Source: Bacteroides gallinarum DSM 18171 = JCM 13658
GTDB taxonomy: Bacteria > Bacteroidota > Bacteroidia > Bacteroidales > Bacteroidaceae
Direction: 5' to 3'
NCBI RefSeq assembly: GCF_000374365.1
Contig: NZ_KB894125.1
Location: 1 to 64,000, forward strand
Length of the DNA stretch: 64,000 bases
The notes beneath the pieces are model-generated. The model did no database searches, was not told the DNA's origin, and worked only from the letters and a program-made list of their open reading frames with translations. Below are positions 28,240-37,252 of this stretch, one piece after another. The translations under genes were made by a program, and so were the position numbers. The number at the start of each line of letters is the position of its first letter. Position 1 is the stretch's first letter.

Positions 28240-28734
28240 ATGAATCTTAGCAATGCGGAGATTGCCGTAACGACACAGCATCTCATAGACATAAAGGAAA
28301 ACAAGGACCATTGGCTGTACATGTCCGACTACAGCGACATGGGGGAATTCCTGTGTGCCTGTTCCGACCTCTTTCCCGGGGAACGCGAACCGGAATACCG
28401 GTATCCCAGATGGGAAAATATTCCGGACCTGCTGATAAGCCATGAGTGGCTGTGCCCTAACTTCTTTGAGATAAGGGACGCCCTTGAAAGGCTCGACGAG
28501 GACGACACGGAGTATTTCATGACATGGAGCGGGCATTACGGTTATGACATAACCACGGATGATCCCCACATGATGGTCTCGCACTATCAGGACATGCACG
28601 GAACCGCCGTCACGGAACCGGAAGACGATTATGCGGATACAACGGAAGACTCCCTGATATATACAGGCGTGTCAAGTAACTACTGCGACACGTTGCCATT
28701 CCGTTATGAAGTATTTGATGACAACTATAACTAA
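28240..28734 (+). CDS. ArdA-like antirestriction protein (probable)
   Basis: A 164-residue, very acidic protein. ArdA proteins are acidic DNA mimics that occupy type I restriction enzymes. The length, acidity and the MSDYSDMGEFLCACSDLFP stretch resemble proteins annotated as antirestriction ArdA on Bacteroides elements. It is the first gene after leader copy 2 and opens a run of small accessory genes to 34 kb. Assignment is from overall character, not a decisive motif. Confidence 0.5.
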   Translation: MNLSNAEIAVTTQHLIDIKENKDHWLYMSDYSDMGEFLCACSDLFPGEREPEYRYPRWENIPDLLISHEWLCPNFFEIRDALERLDEDDTEYFMTWSGHYGYDITTDDPHMMVSHYQDMHGTAVTEPEDDYADTTEDSLIYTGVSSNYCDTLPFRYEVFDDNYN

Positions 28735-28745
28735 CTAAAAAACAA

Positions 28746-29066
28746 ATGAATATGAAAATTAATTTCAAAGGTCCGGTAATGCCTGTCGACCCGTACTCGC
28801 AAATGGCATTCGTGGAGATACTGAACATCATACTGACCGCAGGACATATCGTGGACGTGAACAGGTCCCTGTTGAGCAGGAATGTCAACCCGCAGTTCGG
28901 ATCGCTGTCAGGCTATTTCAGATGGTCATTCGCCGGAGACCATTTTACCCTATGGCAACGTACGGACTACAATTCCACGCTGTGTTTCAACCACAGGATA
29001 CTGGACCTGCCTTTCGGTGTCCTGGCCGCGAAAGACAAAGAGGCAGACAGTATGACATTGAACTAA
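28746..29066 (+). CDS. Hypothetical accessory ICE protein
   Basis: A 106-residue soluble protein, 11 bases after the ArdA-like gene and 13 bases before the next gene, so in one operon. No recognised motif. Confidence 0.6.
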   Translation: MNMKINFKGPVMPVDPYSQMAFVEILNIILTAGHIVDVNRSLLSRNVNPQFGSLSGYFRWSFAGDHFTLWQRTDYNSTLCFNHRILDLPFGVLAAKDKEADSMTLN

Positions 29067-29079
29067 AAAAATTATAGAT

Positions 29080-29448
29080 ATGAGTTACCAGATAATTACC
29101 AGAATGGCCTATAACGCCAAGACCCATCGGATCGAGACCCTGCAACATTCCAACAACGTATGGCCGAAGACCGACCGTTTCTACGCACTGGATGTGGAAA
29201 CCGACGAACAAATGTTTCTTTTTATAAAGCTGGTGGCCGAAGGTTCATGGCAAGCACGAAAATGGCGTAAAGAGTTTGAAACGCTTTTCAAAGAATATCC
29301 GGAGCTTGTCACGGAATCATACCGGGACGAACTTGCAGGCAAGTCCTGGCCGGAGTATTGCGCCGTTTGCCGTAAATATGACGTGCTTGCCCGAAGCAAA
29401 TACCGTGAAATAACCGCACGTTTCAAACAACTTGTCAGGATAGCCTGA
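29080..29448 (+). CDS. Hypothetical accessory ICE protein
   Basis: A 122-residue basic protein with a likely helical C-terminal half rich in Tyr, Arg and Lys. No recognised family. Same operon as its neighbours. Confidence 0.6.
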   Translation: MSYQIITRMAYNAKTHRIETLQHSNNVWPKTDRFYALDVETDEQMFLFIKLVAEGSWQARKWRKEFETLFKEYPELVTESYRDELAGKSWPEYCAVCRKYDVLARSKYREITARFKQLVRIA

Positions 29449-29465
29449 CCAAAAATGGAAGCTGT

Positions 29466-29756
29466 ATGAAAAACGTGACGGTTTCAAACCGGGAGATTGC
29501 GACAATGGCTTTCGACCTGCTATGCAACGAAAAAAAGACCGGCGTGGCCATAAGGCTGGCAAGGGACCTGCTGCATTCCCGGTCCATCAGTCTCGGCATA
29601 AGCGACCGGGACTGGGATATAGACACGGCCCTGCAAAGATGCGGCGGCGAACCGAGGACCGGATACCGGCATACCGCGTATTTTCATCTCAACCAGAAAA
29701 CCGAGATGCCGGAAAACAGGTATAAGGAAATCAAAAAAGAGATATATGGAGAATGA
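29466..29756 (+). CDS. Hypothetical accessory ICE protein
   Basis: A 96-residue soluble protein, 17 bases after the previous gene. No recognised family. Confidence 0.55.
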   Translation: MKNVTVSNREIATMAFDLLCNEKKTGVAIRLARDLLHSRSISLGISDRDWDIDTALQRCGGEPRTGYRHTAYFHLNQKTEMPENRYKEIKKEIYGE

Positions 29757-29847
29757 TAAAAACATCGGGGGTGGCCACAAGGTCGCCCTTCGCATTTATA
29801 GACACATGTACGGGAAAAAGAACCCTGCCGTACACAGGTAAAGACGA

Positions 29848-30770
29848 ATGGAAGAACAGAAAACGCTTACGTTGGATTTCGTGAAATCCCTCATGGAACC
29901 ATCCTATACGCTGGTATGGACGGATTATAACGACAACCTCGACAACCACCTTGACATTATCCGGCAATGCCTGGACAAACGGAATTGCGAGCACCTATGG
30001 GAAAAGACGGATGAATGGTACCACGACGCGGAATGGGAAGCGGTCAATGGGATAGCGGACAGACTGAAAGAGGAATGTACTGACGACTTTGACGAAGACG
30101 AGGTCGATGCCTTTTTCGATGAACATGAGGATGAAATCCGGGACGAGATTTACAGCCGGAATGATTCGGACGTAGTGAAAGAACTGATAAAGAACACGGA
30201 TGACATCCCCATCCGTGTGGAGCTGCTTTCCGATTACGACTGCATCAATTCCAACTGGTTCGAATCGCAGGGCGGTTACAGTTACGAGGAGTCCTACTTC
30301 GGGGACATGGTGGACAGCCTGAACCTCAATCCTGCCGAAGTGAAGAGACTCCTGACGGGACACGGCTACAAGGTTTGCGGGCGTTTCCCGAACAAAAAAT
30401 CCCGGAACGGCAAGGACAGGTTTCATACGGGCAATTCTACGAGGAGCTTGTCAACTCCTGTTGCGGGGCGAACCTGCTGACCTACATCGGCAGGGTGAGC
30501 CTGAAGGACCTGTATGATGCCAATTTTTCGCTGAAAGAGGTCATCGTCCCCAAAGGCAACTGCTGCGGGCTGTTCAGTTCCATGTATGGCGGCGGAAGCC
30601 TCCTTGAAATGGAACTGAAGCAGGACGTGCGCTTGAAACTGGAGGTCAAAGGCTGCCGCGGCTTCCGGTTTCGTCTGGATGACGAACGCTCCGAATATGA
30701 CTGTTCCATACAGCATGTGTATGGCGTGGACGATTCGTTTTTCAACAACGCGGTCAGCATAGTCTCTTAA
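29848..30770 (+). pseudogene. Accessory ICE gene split by a frameshift
   Basis: Two overlapping frames make one protein. The first (from the ATG at 29848) encodes an acidic N-terminal part ending ...RFPNKKSRNGKD. The second, in another frame, continues QVSYGQFYEELVNSCCGANLL to the stop at 30770. Joining them near 30413-30418, as if one base were lost in AAGGAACAGG (here AAGGACAGG), gives a single protein of about 307 residues. Proteins of this form occur on related elements. The frameshift is either a real mutation or a sequencing error. Function unknown. Confidence 0.65.
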
Positions 30771-30798
30771 TAGTAAAACAAGTATAAACAATCAAACA

Positions 30799-31401
30799 AT
30801 GAAAATTATGGCAAAGTATGATGTAAGAGTAAGGTATGCCTTTGAGGGCACTTACACGGTAGCGGCTGAAGACCACGCTGAAGCAAGGCAAATGGTGTCT
30901 GAGGACTGCGGGCTGGTTCTGGGCGGTAATATCCACACAACACGCGACGACGAGGAGGTGCTGGACTGGAACTTCGGGGTTCACCCTTACATGCAGCTGC
31001 TTTCCGTAACCCCCAAAAACGGAAGGGGCGCTCAGGCGTCCATTGATTTCAGCGGGAGAATCGAGGAACTGCGCGGGGATATAATGAATGAGATACGGCA
31101 GTTGCTGCATTCCCGCTGCATGAACGAGATACGGTTTCCCAAAGAAGATAGCGATCCGGTCTGGGTGATATGGTTTGGCAAGAGCGGCGACCCGTATGAA
31201 TGCAGGGTAACGGGACTTCGGGTGACGGAGAACAACCTGACCGTTTTTGCCGAAGAGAAAGAGAGCGGTGACGAAGTGGAATGTTACAGCCCGTTTGAAC
31301 TCGGCGCGAGGAACATCGACTGGCTTCGCGAGATGTATGATGCCGTATGGCAGCAACTGGAAGAAAAAACGGATGTCGGACCTCAAACGGAAGAGTCATG
31401 A
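30799..31401 (+). CDS. Hypothetical accessory ICE protein
   Basis: A 200-residue soluble protein. The first 35 residues (YDVRVRYAFEGTYTVAAEDHAEARQMV) look like a small DpnD/PcfM-type strand-helix module. The rest is unassigned. Its stop overlaps the next start (ATGA at 31398). Confidence 0.6.
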   Translation: MKIMAKYDVRVRYAFEGTYTVAAEDHAEARQMVSEDCGLVLGGNIHTTRDDEEVLDWNFGVHPYMQLLSVTPKNGRGAQASIDFSGRIEELRGDIMNEIRQLLHSRCMNEIRFPKEDSDPVWVIWFGKSGDPYECRVTGLRVTENNLTVFAEEKESGDEVECYSPFELGARNIDWLREMYDAVWQQLEEKTDVGPQTEES

Positions 31402-31697
31402 AATACCATGTGGAAAATGCGGTCTCCAGTTTCTTCTATTATATGTGGAACGCCTGGAGCATGGAGGAATGTAAAGTTGTATATGGCGGTATGTACCTGC
31501 ACTTTTGGGAGAAATGGAACATGCTGGCGGAAAAATCCATCTATGGCGCGGCAGAACGGTTTTACATGGAACTTTCGGAAGACAACCGGAGGTTACTGGC
31601 GGAACGTGCCGTCTCGATATATGATAGACGACGCTTCAGGAACAGGAATATGAACATTGAAAAGCAGACATTATGCAAGGAAACATTATCAATCTGA
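31398..31697 (+). CDS. Hypothetical small protein
   Basis: A 99-residue aromatic-rich protein (many Trp, Tyr, Met, Phe). I chose the ATG at 31398, which overlaps the upstream stop by four bases, over an earlier in-frame ATG. It overlaps the next gene by 25 bases. Confidence 0.55.
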   Translation: MKYHVENAVSSFFYYMWNAWSMEECKVVYGGMYLHFWEKWNMLAEKSIYGAAERFYMELSEDNRRLLAERAVSIYDRRRFRNRNMNIEKQTLCKETLSI

Positions 31698-31882
31698 TCT
31701 GCAACTCATGCGGTTGCGACAAGACAGAAGCACAGGAACATCTGGATTTTGAACTTCAGAGCCTGCGCGAGTTGCAGGAACTGGATGATTTGAGGGAGGA
31801 TGACATAGAGACCGCATGTCTCAACCTCGGTCTTGACCTCGACTATCAGGAATATTTCATCAACCGCCTCGCAGGGGCATAA
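31673..31882 (+). CDS. Hypothetical small acidic protein
   Basis: A 69-residue helical, acidic protein with a Cys pair (CNSCGC). It overlaps the previous gene and lies 11 bases before the J-domain gene. Confidence 0.55.
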   Translation: MQGNIINLICNSCGCDKTEAQEHLDFELQSLRELQELDDLREDDIETACLNLGLDLDYQEYFINRLAGA

Positions 31883-31893
31883 AATTTACAGTC

Positions 31894-32916
31894 ATGGCTT
31901 ATTTTCAAAACATACACAGCCTGGCGGACCTGAAGAAGGAGTACCGCCGCCTGGCATTGCAGCACCACCCCGACAAGGGCGGCGACACTGCCGTCATGCA
32001 ACAGGTGAACATCGAGTTTGAAAAACTTTATGACACGTGGAAGGACTCCACGGTTGTTTCCGCCGGTTCCACCGGTTACGAATACGACTATTCCGGGGCC
32101 ACGGCCAGGGAATACACCGAGTACGTGTATAACGAATACCGGTGGAAAGGCCGCAATTACAAGGGACAGCACGCTCCCGAGATTGTGGAGCTGGTACGGA
32201 CATGGCTCAAGGAGACATATCCCAAATACAGGTTCTCCGTCAGGCGGGAGGACTACAATTCCATTTACATCAAACTGATGAGCGCGGACTTCGAGGCGTT
32301 CACCAAGGAATCCGGCAAGGTGCAGGACAATATCAACCATTACCACATAGAAAGGAATCCCGACCTTACAGACCGTGCAAAGGAGGTGATGATGAATGTC
32401 TGTGACTTCGTCATGTCATACAACTTCGATGACAGCGACGCGATGACGGATTATTTCCATACCAATTTCTACCTGACATTGGGCATAGGCAGCTACCGGA
32501 AACCCTACAAGGCGGAACTGCCGAAACTTGCCTGCAAGGGGAAGGACAGGCCGGAAGAGTTCAGGCATCCCGAAGGAGCGGCTCACAAGGCGTTGCGCCG
32601 GGCACTGGGTACGGCCCGTTTCAGCTTCATCGAGCACAGGCAGCATATCGGGGAGATGATACTCGGAGAAGACCATTACGGCTCCCGGGGCGAGCATTAC
32701 TTCTGGCCGAAAGAGTATTCAAGCGCCAAAACCGCCCAAAAGCGGATTGACAAGCTGGAACAGGCGGGAGTGCGATGCAAGCTCACGGGGTACAATGGCG
32801 GCTACATCCGGTTCCTCGGCTATACCCCGGAAACGGAGGCCCTGCTGGAACAGGAACGGAAGGAGATCATTGCCGCGCATCAGGCCTGGCAGGCAAAACA
32901 AGCGACAACCAATTAA
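31894..32916 (+). CDS. J-domain (DnaJ-like) accessory protein
   Basis: A 340-residue protein whose first 50 residues form a J-domain: LKKEYRRLALQHHPDKGGD contains the HPD tripeptide that stimulates Hsp70 ATPase. There is no Gly/Phe region or zinc finger as in true DnaJ, and the remaining about 280 residues are unassigned. It would recruit the host DnaK to an unknown client, perhaps during transfer or establishment. Confidence 0.8.
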   Translation: MAYFQNIHSLADLKKEYRRLALQHHPDKGGDTAVMQQVNIEFEKLYDTWKDSTVVSAGSTGYEYDYSGATAREYTEYVYNEYRWKGRNYKGQHAPEIVELVRTWLKETYPKYRFSVRREDYNSIYIKLMSADFEAFTKESGKVQDNINHYHIERNPDLTDRAKEVMMNVCDFVMSYNFDDSDAMTDYFHTNFYLTLGIGSYRKPYKAELPKLACKGKDRPEEFRHPEGAAHKALRRALGTARFSFIEHRQHIGEMILGEDHYGSRGEHYFWPKEYSSAKTAQKRIDKLEQAGVRCKLTGYNGGYIRFLGYTPETEALLEQERKEIIAAHQAWQAKQATTN

Positions 32917-32926
32917 AATTACAGAT

Positions 32927-33292
32927 ATGGAACCGAAGAATTTGAACGAATGGTGGGAGAAACAGCCCGACGGATTGAAACGGGCATTCTTGCTCTTTCC
33001 CGACAAACGGTGGAAAGAGGCCGACCTCTCCCTGAGAATCAGTATCCGCAACTATTGCTGCCTGAAAAAGGACGGGCTGCTTCCCGAAGACAGGGAGCGC
33101 ACAATGCTCAGTGAAATAGTCTGCGAACTGGCAGACATGGAATTGTGCCGTATAACAGGAAAGCCCCTTGAAGACATGTGTGACGAAGATGGAGCCTTCC
33201 TGGAAAAATACCAGGACCGGTTCGACCGGATATACGATACTATCGAGAGGGAAATATCAGACTATATGTACGAACTGTCAAAACACGAATGA
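32927..33292 (+). CDS. Hypothetical accessory ICE protein
   Basis: A 121-residue acidic, helical protein. I placed the start at the ATG 10 bases after the J-domain stop. No recognised family. Confidence 0.6.
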   Translation: MEPKNLNEWWEKQPDGLKRAFLLFPDKRWKEADLSLRISIRNYCCLKKDGLLPEDRERTMLSEIVCELADMELCRITGKPLEDMCDEDGAFLEKYQDRFDRIYDTIEREISDYMYELSKHE

Positions 33293-33293
33293 A

Positions 33294-33995
33294 ATGAAAG
33301 CAAAAGTATTGAAATACAAGTTTGACGGGAACACCGTCGTAGCTCCCTACATGGAACTGGAAGCGTATGCTGAAGATGTGTATGTCGCGTTATCGGCAAA
33401 GGACGAGTACGGGAACGAAGACAATGATTATTTCCATGTGGTCTGCAAGATTGAAAACGTCTATTTCTCCGGCGGACAGTATTCGCGGAGAATCCTTGAT
33501 ATGGAAAAAAGCAGGGAAGAAGCGGCCTCCTATTGCAGGAACTGGATTGCGAACACGCTCCGGGACGCAGAAAACGGGAATCATGTCTCCCTTTTGTCCA
33601 TCCGTGTTTTTGAAGAACTCGGACTTGACACCGCCCCTTTGCTGCAAGCCCGTGAAACGTACCGGAAAAAGCAGGAACAAAGGCGGCAGGAACGAAAAGA
33701 GAAAGAAGAAGAGAAGCGCAGGTTGGAGGAGGAAAAGTGGCAGCAGGAACTTGACGAGAACAAACGTAAATTTCTGGATGGAGAGAAAATCACGGCGCAA
33801 ATGTTCCTTGCAATCACCGGACGGGACGGTTTCAGGATACATATCAGGACCAAAGGTACATTCAACCGTCACGTGACAGGAGTCTACAACACAGGAGCCA
33901 TCAGTTTCAGGAAATACAAGGGTTGCCGCACGCCCGATTTTTCGGGGTGCCACAAAGCGGTCAAAGACTACCTTGAACACCTTGCGACAAAATGA
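33294..33995 (+). CDS. Hypothetical protein with coiled-coil segment
   Basis: A 233-residue protein. The first 110 residues look globular. A strongly charged coiled coil (RKKQEQRRQERKEKEEEK and onward, about residues 123-155) follows, then a C-terminal globular part ending in a basic helix. The ATG lies one base after the previous stop. The terminator at 34009-34056 follows, closing this operon. Confidence 0.6.
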   Translation: MKAKVLKYKFDGNTVVAPYMELEAYAEDVYVALSAKDEYGNEDNDYFHVVCKIENVYFSGGQYSRRILDMEKSREEAASYCRNWIANTLRDAENGNHVSLLSIRVFEELGLDTAPLLQARETYRKKQEQRRQERKEKEEEKRRLEEEKWQQELDENKRKFLDGEKITAQMFLAITGRDGFRIHIRTKGTFNRHVTGVYNTGAISFRKYKGCRTPDFSGCHKAVKDYLEHLATK

Positions 33996-34008
33996 GCATT
34001 TGAAGAAT

Positions 34009-34056
34009 AAGGCGGTACCGACAAAACTCCAAAGCGTTACCGCCTTGTCCTTTTTT
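34009..34056 (+). terminator. Intrinsic terminator
   Basis: AAGGCGGTACCG/CGTTACCGCCTT stem followed by a T run. It ends the 28.2-34.0 kb accessory operon. Confidence 0.75.
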
Positions 34057-34075
34057 CACAGTAAAACAACAGCAT

Positions 34076-34234
34076 ATGGACAGAAAGAAAAAAACAAACA
34101 TTATCCTGAAAGATATAAGACATAAAAACGGTATCTATTACAAGGAACAGCAGGCAATGGACATGGCTACATTCATGCTCCGGGGGATGTCGCAGAAAGA
34201 GGCGTATGCCCTGATAAAGGCAAGATACAGATAG
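34076..34234 (+). CDS. Small hypothetical protein (52 residues)
   Basis: Reading from the ATG at 34076 gives a 52-residue basic protein: MDRKKKTNIIL start, helical middle (KEQQAMDMATFMLRGMSQ) and ending YALIKARYR. The amphipathic pattern looks protein-like, but there is no close RBS or family match. Confidence 0.4.
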   Translation: MDRKKKTNIILKDIRHKNGIYYKEQQAMDMATFMLRGMSQKEAYALIKARYR

Positions 34235-34724
34235 CGGAAGAAAACAAAGGACATATAAAAAATCCGGAATCCTTGTATTGAAACAGATCCGGCTGACCGG
34301 ATATACACACATGGCAGCCAGCCGGGTCTTCGCTTTTATTCCTATCGCACATTTACACCAATGCCCGTTTGAATCCTTATGACTGCCGTGTATGCCGGAC
34401 TCATCACTTATTGCCCAAGCAGTGTATCATTGCCAAAAAGCAACATATATGCCCGTAACCGCCCCAAACGGCTCTCCATGATTTATAAACAAAACCGCAT
34501 ATTTTATTTCCCAACCTGCAAAGATAGTCCCGTGTCCTGTGTACACGTACAAGGTCAGGCCCCCTTCCGGGGGTTGGCTAAAAGAAAATCATCCTCGCCA
34601 CGGCTGCGGTATTTTCTTTTGCCAAACCTTGTACGGTACGGACACGGAACGGCCAGGCAGGCGAGAAATAAAAAATACCGGCTACAAGAGCCGGGCTTGT
34701 CTAACAGATTAAAAACATAAAGTC
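34235..34724 (+). other. Intergenic region with structured leader
   Basis: About 490 bases without a gene. The last 180 are leader copy 3 (34518-34695). The first 280 show nothing that I can assign. Confidence 0.5.
34518..34695 (+). ncRNA. Structured leader element, copy 3
   Basis: Starts GCAAAGATAG. The outer stem is CCGTGTCC with GGACACGG. The second stem is CGTACAAGG with CCTTGTACG. A side hairpin CCCCC/GGGGG and an inner stem AAAAGAAAAT/ATTTTCTTTT enclose TCATCCTCGC...GCTGCGGT. The tail hairpin is ACCGGCTACAAGAGCCGGG. Every stem differs in sequence from the other copies yet pairs perfectly. It precedes the ATG at 34725. Confidence 0.7.
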
Positions 34725-35015
34725 ATGAAAATTCTGAATGAAGAACATTTCGAGAATGTAAAGCGTTATGCCGAATCCATCGGCGACACCTCCTTCCGGC
34801 AATGCCTGGACAGGCTGAAAAGCTGGGAGGAAAACCCGGAACATCCCAGCGAAATCTCGCTCTACTATGACCATGCGCCGTATTCGTTCGGTTTTACGCA
34901 GCATTATCCCGACGGAAGGACCGGCATCGTGGGCGGTCTGCTCTACCACGGAATACCCGACAGGTCTTTCGCTGTCACGATGCGGCCGTTCCACGGATGG
35001 CAGATACACACCTGA
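34725..35015 (+). CDS. DUF4120-like accessory protein
   Basis: A 96-residue protein with many aromatic and Gly residues (SFGFTQHYPDGRTGIVGGLLYHG). It resembles DUF4120 proteins of Bacteroides elements; function unknown. It is the first gene after leader copy 3, and the next gene follows 31 bases later. Confidence 0.6.
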   Translation: MKILNEEHFENVKRYAESIGDTSFRQCLDRLKSWEENPEHPSEISLYYDHAPYSFGFTQHYPDGRTGIVGGLLYHGIPDRSFAVTMRPFHGWQIHT

Positions 35016-35046
35016 ATACAGTATTAACAACATAAAATTCAAGATT

Positions 35047-35970
35047 ATGGACACATTAGCAGTATTGGAAAGACAACAGCAGTTCGATTTCCAAAAGAAC
35101 GGAATCGAAGTGATGAATTTCGAGACGCTTCAGCGTACCTACAAGGAAAACGACATCTACAACAACCCTGTCCAGGGCATCTACCATTACCAGGTCATCC
35201 GGCGCATGATGGACATCTGCGAGAAGTACAGCCTCAATTACGAGGTGGAGGAGATCTTCGCCGCCCAGAACAGGAACAAGACACAGCCCGGCGTGAGCAT
35301 ACTCCCGCAGGTGGAACAGACACACGGTGAGAAAGCGGTAGAAGCGCATATACTCCGGCGCATCTTCGCCACCATCCGGATCAAAGACTGGGAGACGGAC
35401 GAACTGACGACAACGCTGGTCATCGCCTACCACCAGGACGGGATACAGGCGGCCATAGGCCCTTGCGTGAAGATATGCCATAACCAATGTATCCTTTCTC
35501 CCGAACGGAGCGTATGCAACTACGGGAAGAGAAAGGTGACGACAGAGGAAGTGTTCGATACGGTGGACGGCTGGATGGCAAATTTCGAAGTGAACATGAA
35601 CGAGGATATCGAACGGATCCGCAGACTGAAACAGAGGATTATCTCTTCGGAGGAAATATACATGTACATAGGGCTGCTGACCGCACTGCGTGTCTCCCAT
35701 GACAGTTCGGACAGAAACCTCTCATCATCCGTGGAAACCTATCCCCTCAATCAGGGGCAAATTTCCATATTCACGGAAGAGGTGCTTAAACTGGTCGCCG
35801 CAAAGGGGCGGATTACCGCCTGGGACCTGTATAACGTGGCCACAGAAATATACAAACCGGGCAAAACGGACTTCCCGGCACTCATCCCGCAGAACGGAGC
35901 CATGGCGGAACTCCTGTTGTCCCGTCTTCCCGAAGAAACGGAAATTCAGGATGCCGTCCTGGTAAATTGA
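35047..35970 (+). CDS. Hypothetical protein, DUF932-like
   Basis: A 307-residue soluble protein. The central strands (IKDWETDELTTTLVIAYHQ, then IGPCVKICHNQ) recall the DUF932 phage/plasmid-like family, whose role is unknown. I chose the ATG at 35047. It is the last plus-strand gene before the transfer operon, which converges on it. Confidence 0.55.
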   Translation: MDTLAVLERQQQFDFQKNGIEVMNFETLQRTYKENDIYNNPVQGIYHYQVIRRMMDICEKYSLNYEVEEIFAAQNRNKTQPGVSILPQVEQTHGEKAVEAHILRRIFATIRIKDWETDELTTTLVIAYHQDGIQAAIGPCVKICHNQCILSPERSVCNYGKRKVTTEEVFDTVDGWMANFEVNMNEDIERIRRLKQRIISSEEIYMYIGLLTALRVSHDSSDRNLSSSVETYPLNQGQISIFTEEVLKLVAAKGRITAWDLYNVATEIYKPGKTDFPALIPQNGAMAELLLSRLPEETEIQDAVLVN

Positions 35971-36138
35971 AATCTGTTCCACTGAACTCACGGAAAATGC
36001 AGAGTAAGGGATTCCGTTCATTTTACCCGGTGCAAGAACGATTCAGACAGGTGTCCGTCCCCGGCACCTGTCATTACCCTATGGACGGGCAATAATAATC
36101 CGGCAAAGACAATCGCCGGAAGATGGAATCATAAGCAA

Positions 36139-36178
36139 GGGAGGACTTTACGGTTGCACCGCAAAGTCCTCCCTTTTC
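36139..36178. terminator. Bidirectional terminator between convergent operons
   Basis: GGGAGGACTTT pairs with AAAGTCCTCCC, with a GGT/ACC inner stem. It lies directly after the lysozyme stop of the leftward transfer operon and about 170 bases after the rightward operon. Confidence 0.7.
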
Positions 36179-36180
36179 CA

Positions 36181-36693
36181 TCATTCCTCAAAAAGCAGCA
36201 TGAATTCCTCTTTTCTTCTCCGTTCGATGCTTGGTATCACCCTGCCACGGTAACACCTGAAAGAAACATAGTCCCTGTAGATGTCCCGATTCCCGGCTTC
36301 CAGCTTCCGTATCAGGTTGCTTTTGGGCATTTTACCATATCCCTTGAGACGGTAGACACCGACATTGTAGGCCAGGACACCGACCAGGAGCGAATCACGT
36401 CCCAGATAACTGAAAATCCTGCACAGTTTGCGCAGGTCGGCTCTCAGGATGGAATCCCCCTGTGCCTTTGAGATATTGTTTGTCAGCCTTTCCCCGGGAA
36501 GCACCTTGTGCCCCCAGCCGACATAGGGCCAATGCCTTTTCTCCCCATGCCAGCCCTCGTGCCGCCGGATGCACTCGACGGCAAGACTGAACTTGTCCGG
36601 TTCTTCCTTCACCGGATTTTCCGCCCGCGATGTCACTCCCGAGACAGAAACAGCAACGAAGAACGCCGCCAACAGCTTTACCCTTATTCCCAT
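36181..36693 (-). CDS. Phage-type lysozyme (muramidase) of the transfer operon
   Basis: A 170-residue exported protein (signal peptide about 1-23) with a lysozyme-like fold: RRHEGW with a catalytic Glu near residue 41, and YVGWGHK where T4-type lysozymes have GIGH. It probably opens peptidoglycan for assembly of the conjugation channel. It is the last gene of the tra operon, 14 bases after traQ. Confidence 0.8.
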   Translation of the reverse strand: MGIRVKLLAAFFVAVSVSGVTSRAENPVKEEPDKFSLAVECIRRHEGWHGEKRHWPYVGWGHKVLPGERLTNNISKAQGDSILRADLRKLCRIFSYLGRDSLLVGVLAYNVGVYRLKGYGKMPKSNLIRKLEAGNRDIYRDYVSFRCYRGRVIPSIERRRKEEFMLLFEE

Positions 36694-36707
36694 AGGCGGA
36701 ATCTGTT

Positions 36708-37217
36708 TTATTGCCGGACAACGGCAACCGGCAACTCTTCTGCATCGGGAACCGCTGCGGCATCCCCGTCTTCCGTCTCATTGTTGAAATCGAATGTCAG
36801 TTGAAAAAGCTGCGCAGGTTCACTGTTGTCTTCAAAATAGATATCCACGCTCTGCTGGTCGGTACATTCAGACATGTAATAGAGACGGAACACCTCCCTG
36901 TCCAGCGGATAGCGGTCGTTGGGCAGCAGCACCATCCCGTCATCCATACGCAACGTGCCTTCGCCGTCCGGCTGGAAATACCGGATGGTATAACGGGCAT
37001 CCGAAAAACGTCCCTCCCGCTTGAGCTCACAACGGATTTCCACTGTCTCACCCTTCACGATACGTGTGGGGACCGGCATGGTCTCGACCGTAAAGGGGAA
37101 GGACTGCTGTACGTCAAGGTCGGCGCTGCAAGCGGTCAGCATGCATATTGTCAGGCCCATCAGGGCTGATGCAAGGGCGAAAAGCCCTTTTCTCTCATTT
37201 TTCATTGCATTCATCAT
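36708..37217 (-). CDS. traQ: Conjugal transfer protein TraQ (DUF3872)
   Basis: A 169-residue lipoprotein (MLTAC lipobox near residue 29) matching the DUF3872/TraQ type of CTnDOT-family elements. Position between the TraP-like primase and the lysozyme fits the usual order. Periplasmic or outer-membrane location; exact role unknown. Confidence 0.85.
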   Translation of the reverse strand: MMNAMKNERKGLFALASALMGLTICMLTACSADLDVQQSFPFTVETMPVPTRIVKGETVEIRCELKREGRFSDARYTIRYFQPDGEGTLRMDDGMVLLPNDRYPLDREVFRLYYMSECTDQQSVDIYFEDNSEPAQLFQLTFDFNNETEDGDAAAVPDAEELPVAVVRQ

Positions 37218-37252
37218 TCGTTCTTTTTATTAATGGTTTGTCGATAATATTT

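Noticed and set aside
34037..34312. Minus-strand frame of 91 codons
   Set aside because: It overlaps the small plus-strand gene at 34076-34234 and a terminator, with no supporting features.
34379..34720. Open frame of about 113 codons before the DUF4120-like gene
   Set aside because: Most of it is leader copy 3, and composition is not protein-like.
36181..36693. Lysozyme as a prophage gene
   Set aside because: It is the last gene of the tra operon and no phage structural genes are nearby.
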